Origin: Poriferisodalis sp022821985 | Lineage (GTDB): Bacteria; Actinomycetota; Acidimicrobiia; Acidimicrobiales; Poriferisodalaceae | Length of the DNA stretch: 64,000 bases | Assembly: GCF_965219595.1 (NCBI RefSeq) | Contig: NZ_OZ244781.1 | Location: 1,302,001-1,366,000, forward strand | Reading direction: 5' to 3' | Shown here: positions 60,597-64,000 of the stretch, one piece after another | How the letters are laid out: every line of letters starts with the position of its first letter | Numbering within the stretch: the first letter of the stretch is position 1 | Notes under the pieces: model-generated | Seen by the model: only the letters and a program-made list of their open reading frames with translations | What the model was told of the DNA's origin: nothing | Databases searched by the model: none | Translations under genes and position numbers: made by a program

Positions 60597-61121
60597 GGCG
60601 GGCTCCTTGACGGTGCGGGGCAGGGCCGCCAGCCGACGGTAGGCCGCCGGGTTGAGGAACGAAAGTCATTTTCGGCATTTGTCGGCCAGCGAGCACGGGG
60701 CGGATCGCGGGGCATCGGTTGCTGGGGGCGGACCGGCTGGCGCTGCGGACGGGCCGAGCGGGCGTAGCTTTGGCCGATTCGACCGCGATGCTGGCGGGCG
60801 CGGGCGTCGCAGCGCTGGCCGGCGCCGCGCCGCCGCGGCAGGGCGGGCGGGTATTGCTTTGGGCCGCTGGTGCTGGTTCACTGCTGGGTTACGGCGTGGC
60901 GTTTGAGGTGTTTCTGGTGCGAGTACGTTGTGTGCGCGCGTCCGGATGTGAAGGCAGAGAGGTCGAGGTGCATGTCGGAGCTGACGGAGTGTTTGCGCGG
61001 TCTCTTAGCCAAACAGGCAACCGAGTTGGGCTTCCCCCCCCCCCCTGCATTTGGGCGGGGCGCTGGTGTGACCCGCGGATTTGACCCCCCCCCCCCCCGA
61101 GTTCCGGGGCGGGGTGCTGGT
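60597..61121. other. 525-bp intergenic region between the coiled-coil gene and the surface protein
   Basis: No convincing gene is present; open frames here are Arg/Ala/Gly-rich and look like chance in GC-rich DNA. The right end holds the C-tract repeats described separately. TGGGCTTCCCCCC at 61027 matches the first 13 bases of the IS3 element end at 57864, so part of the region may be mobile-element debris. The promoters of both divergent genes should lie here, but no clear -35/-10 pair was found. Confidence 0.5.
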
Positions 61122-61133
61122 GTGAGGGGCGGC
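61027..61133. repeat. C-homopolymer tandem repeat before the surface protein gene
   Basis: Runs of 12 C (61034-61045) and 14 C (61085-61098) each begin a similar unit: after the run come TGCATTTG or GAGTTCCG and then GGCGGGGYGCTGGTGTGA. The unit length is about 53 bp. In each, the C run can pair with the GGGCGGGG that follows a short loop. The GTG proposed as the surface protein start lies at the end of the second unit. Such long C runs are prone to length change in replication. Confidence 0.75.
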
Positions 61134-64000
61134 TGGGGCCGCGGCGGCGATCGCAGCGTGCGACGGCCGCTGGCCGCGGCGTTGGCGGTGGTGCTGCTGG
61201 GGTCGTTGCTGGCGGTGGTGCCGGTGGGTTTGCCGTTGGCCGAGGGGCCATCTGAGGCGGGGGCGCAGCAGGTCACTTCGCCGGCGGTTCTGCATCGGAC
61301 CGAGATTGTCGAGGGGCAGACCCGCGCCTTTCAGATCACGAACATTCCCACCCGGCCGGAGTACTACCTCCACACGAGCGTCAGCGGCTCGTTCACCGCT
61401 GAGGCCGGCGACATAACGGCCACCACCGCCAATCTGCGCGGCGCGGCGCAGCAGATACCCCCCGATGCTCCCGGCCCGAGGGCCTATCCCGATTCGGTCT
61501 ATCGCAACATCCGTTTCGAGGTGACGGCGAACGCCGACAGCGACGGCACCGACGATGAGACGTTCGGCGTGCGGTTGTGTACGACTGCTGATTGCTCGAG
61601 CGGCACGGTGCTGGGCGAGTGGACGGTGACGGTGACCGAGCCGGCGGCGGACACCACGCTGAGCGGCACGGGTGCGACGCTGACTGTCCACGGGGGCAGC
61701 GTGTTGTCGGTGATGGAGGACTCTGCCAACGGCGACGGCCGCGACCGGCGCGCTGCGTTCGAGATCACTCTGGCGTCTGCGCCCACTCAGGACATTGTGG
61801 TGGTGGCTTCCACCACGACGGGGGTGCGCACCGGCTCGTCGTCTATGGGGCCGTTCGCTCGGATCAACAGCTCGTTGTCTCGTGATTACCCGGCTGCGGG
61901 CGCCGCCGGCCATGATGCGGTGCGGGCCGAGTATGTGGTGGGGTACTGGCCGTCGGGTGCCACGGACCTGTCGCGGGAGTTCACGGTGATCTCCACCGAC
62001 AACGCGGTGGACACCGCGGGCGGGACAGTCAGCGGCAATCTCACGTTCAGGGTCTTGCAGGGCTCGATAAACGCCAGCGACGGCACCGCCTACAACGACT
62101 CCACGGCGAATAACGCCGCTGTCGTGTCTGGCATTTCGATCCCGAGCCTGCCGGTGCGGGTGACCGATGATGACGAGCCGACACGGGTACGTCTGCTGCC
62201 CGCCAGCACCCCCGACAACACCGCGACCGAGGGCAACACCGACAAGGCCTCCGTCTTGGTGCGCCTGGACCGTGCGCTGGTCGCCGGCGAGGAGGTCACC
62301 GCAGCGCTGACGTTCAGCGGCGCGGCGCTGGGCACGAATTTCTCGCTGGCGGCGGCCGGCGGGCAGACCGGCGTGTCCTACGCCGACTCCGACGACGGCA
62401 CAGGCGGGCTGGTGACTCTGGCCGGGGCGGGGGTGCAGGAGGGCGTGATCGAGGTCACCGCGCTCACCGACGGCGACTCGGTCAGCCAGACGCTCCAGAT
62501 CGGGATGCCGCCGACCGACCAGCCCTGGCGCCCCAGCCACCACCAGTCGAGCCTCGCCGGCGGCGTCTGCGCCGCCCACGGCTGCCCCGACCGCCCCCAA
62601 GGCGATCCCGGCCAGCGGTTCCAGTCGGTCACCCTCGCCGAGGCCGTGCCGGGCCTCGCGATCATCGAGCACGACGATCCCCACATGCGCGTGGTGACTG
62701 AGGGCGACGGCTACAGCTACGACATCCGGCTGAACACCCAGCCGACCAGCGACGTGACCGTCACCACCACGATCTCATCGGGCGGGGCGGTGAACGCCGG
62801 CGGCACGCTCACGTTCACCAACAGCAACTGGGCGACGCCCCAGACCGTCACCGTCACCCCAACCGGCAACAGGAACGACGAGCCGCGGCGGACCATGACC
62901 GTCACCCACGCCTTCAGCGGCGACACCGCCTACGCCGCCCTGGCCGACGTCGCCCACCAGGTGAGCGTGCTCGACGACGACCCCACCACCATCACCATGG
63001 CCGGCACGGGCGTGCGCGACCCGAACAACGATGCGACCGCCGAGAACATCTCGCGGGTGATGGTGGAGGGCGACGCGACGCTGGTGGACCGCACCCTGAC
63101 GCTCACCTTGAGCCGCGCCCTGGTCGAAGGCGAGTATGTGCGTGTGCCGTTGCGCCTCGAGGCGGTCGCCAACGGCAACATACCGGTGATCGAGGAGCCG
63201 ACCGAGGAGGAAGGCGAGCTGGACCCGCCCGACCACGGCGGCGCTTGGCCCAACGACATCGGCGAGCGGAGGGTCGTCACGAACGACTACCGCGGCGTGC
63301 GCGCCAGCGCGAACGTCGCTTGGCCGCCCCAGCACAACGACTTCGTCATGACCGCGACGGGCACCGGCGTGTCCTATGAGCACTCCAACCGGTACACCCC
63401 CAACCACGTCGGCTTCCGCTACGTCGAGTTCCGCGGCGCCGGCGCGCAGGCCGCCACCATCGTCGTGCACGCCAAAGACGGCTTCGACGACGGCGAGACC
63501 TACGACGAGGCGTTCGCGGTCACGTTCCCCAACGACTTCTACCTGTTCGACTCCGACACCGACAATCCGCTCAGCAGCGCCCCTGTCGACGGCAACCTCG
63601 GCGGCGGCATTCGAGCGCAGCCCGCCGGCGCGCAAGGGTGGTTCGGCATCACCGACAAGGGCCTGGACGGCATCGACCCATCGCTCGGACAGGTGCCTCG
63701 GGACTGGCCCCTGCTGCCGCCCGGGCTGACGATCGGCGACAAGTTCCGGCTGTTGTATGTGACCACGGCCACCACCGCGGCCTCCGAAGTCGGCTACGCC
63801 TACTACAACGACTTCGTCCGAGCCGAGATTACCGGCGACCAGCTGAAGCAGGGTGGGGTGCCGGACCTCAAGCCCTACGCAGACCACTTCGCCGCGGTGA
63901 TCAGCGCCAACTCCGCCACCGACAACCCTGGCGGCAACGCCACGAACAACGCCAAGCTGGAAGATGCCGGCAACAACGCCGCCATCTACTGGATGGGCGG
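61122..64000 (+). CDS. Very large secreted surface protein with Calx-beta-like repeats, 3' truncated by window
   Basis: The frame is open from 61122 to the end of the window (about 960 residues) without a stop. The start has basic residues followed by a hydrophobic stretch, VRRPLAAALAVVLLGSLLAV, and AGAQQ as a possible signal-peptide cleavage site. Several beta-rich modules follow. They have Calx-beta features such as VTDDDEPTRVRL, VVTEGDGYSYDIRLNTQP, VSVLDDDPTTITMAGTG and VMVEGDATLVDRTLTLTLSR. Near the end LPPGLTIGDKFRLLYVTTAT opens a different module known from other large surface proteins of marine bacteria. GTG at 61122 is used; GTG at 61158 would still keep the hydrophobic stretch. Likely adhesion or matrix role, calcium binding possible. 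Confidence 0.85.
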   Translation, partial: MRGGWGRGGDRSVRRPLAAALAVVLLGSLLAVVPVGLPLAEGPSEAGAQQVTSPAVLHRTEIVEGQTRAFQITNIPTRPEYYLHTSVSGSFTAEAGDITATTANLRGAAQQIPPDAPGPRAYPDSVYRNIRFEVTANADSDGTDDETFGVRLCTTADCSSGTVLGEWTVTVTEPAADTTLSGTGATLTVHGGSVLSVMEDSANGDGRDRRAAFEITLASAPTQDIVVVASTTTGVRTGSSSMGPFARINSSLSRDYPAAGAAGHDAVRAEYVVGYWPSGATDLSREFTVISTDNAVDTAGGTVSGNLTFRVLQGSINASDGTAYNDSTANNAAVVSGISIPSLPVRVTDDDEPTRVRLLPASTPDNTATEGNTDKASVLVRLDRALVAGEEVTAALTFSGAALGTNFSLAAAGGQTGVSYADSDDGTGGLVTLAGAGVQEGVIEVTALTDGDSVSQTLQIGMPPTDQPWRPSHHQSSLAGGVCAAHGCPDRPQGDPGQRFQSVTLAEAVPGLAIIEHDDPHMRVVTEGDGYSYDIRLNTQPTSDVTVTTTISSGGAVNAGGTLTFTNSNWATPQTVTVTPTGNRNDEPRRTMTVTHAFSGDTAYAALADVAHQVSVLDDDPTTITMAGTGVRDPNNDATAENISRVMVEGDATLVDRTLTLTLSRALVEGEYVRVPLRLEAVANGNIPVIEEPTEEEGELDPPDHGGAWPNDIGERRVVTNDYRGVRASANVAWPPQHNDFVMTATGTGVSYEHSNRYTPNHVGFRYVEFRGAGAQAATIVVHAKDGFDDGETYDEAFAVTFPNDFYLFDSDTDNPLSSAPVDGNLGGGIRAQPAGAQGWFGITDKGLDGIDPSLGQVPRDWPLLPPGLTIGDKFRLLYVTTATTAASEVGYAYYNDFVRAEITGDQLKQGGVPDLKPYADHFAAVISANSATDNPGGNATNNAKLEDAGNNAAIYWMG

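Noticed and set aside
60719..61084. A 121-codon + strand frame before the surface protein
   Set aside because: It ends within the C-run repeats, has no motif, and its frame would depend on homopolymer length.
61005..62684. A 559-codon open frame on the minus strand
   Set aside because: It is antisense to the surface protein, is Arg/Gly/Val-rich without motifs, and the + frame has clear beta-domain patterns and a signal-like start.

Overview
The window is high-GC, densely coded DNA from an actinobacterium. I infer class Acidimicrobiia or a close relative. The signs are GTG starts, a DUF222-HNH gene, a menaquinone-type respiratory chain with a split b6-type cytochrome b, and CbiZ/CobD cobinamide salvage. 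Taxonomy is inferred from gene content only. No rRNA, tRNA or CRISPR array was seen.

Layout: (1) 1-3157, tetrapyrrole synthesis: hemC (5' cut by the window), hemD and hemL. (2) 3170-11017, quinol-oxidising electron transfer: a geranylgeranyl-reductase-family flavoprotein, a membrane-anchored monoheme cytochrome c, then a rightward operon with a 3-TM protein, a 2[4Fe-4S] ferredoxin, cytochrome b N- and C-halves, a Rieske protein, a diheme cytochrome c and a second unknown membrane protein. (3) 11087-26881, a complete 14-gene complex I operon, nuoA-N. (4) 26882-31583, an intact ISL3-type insertion sequence and a large solitary N6-adenine DNA methyltransferase. (5) 31709-42542, a second complex I cluster with A, B, C, D, H-N but no nuoE/F/G, followed at once by a MidA-type methyltransferase, a family known for complex I assembly. 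(6) 43785-47399, cbiZ-cobD and a DUF222-HNH gene. (7) 47798-53881, acetyl-CoA synthetase, a HAD-type phosphatase, an SDR protein, an AAA/DUF4143 ATPase and an HtpX-type protease. (8) 53929-61100, an accessory region: a Fic protein, a hipB-hipA-hipB module, an ATPase pseudogene split by an intact IS3-family element, an IS1595-type transposase remnant and a membrane coiled-coil protein. (9) 61122-64000, the start of a very large secreted Calx-beta-like surface protein, cut by the window end.

Regions 2, 3 and 5 together describe a respiratory chain. Complex I, plus an E/F/G-less second version that may take electrons from a donor other than NADH such as ferredoxin, reduces menaquinone. A b6f-like complex with an attached ferredoxin and several c-type hemes oxidises menaquinol.

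The least explained features are the ferredoxin-containing cytochrome b cluster with two unknown membrane proteins, a short (I/V)PE(H/Y)LLxRS tag shared by two of its proteins, a hairpin repeat placed at the same spacing from the stop codon at two nuo junctions, repeat-derived coding sequence inserted in cbiZ, the three-gene hip module, and C-homopolymer repeats just before the surface protein.
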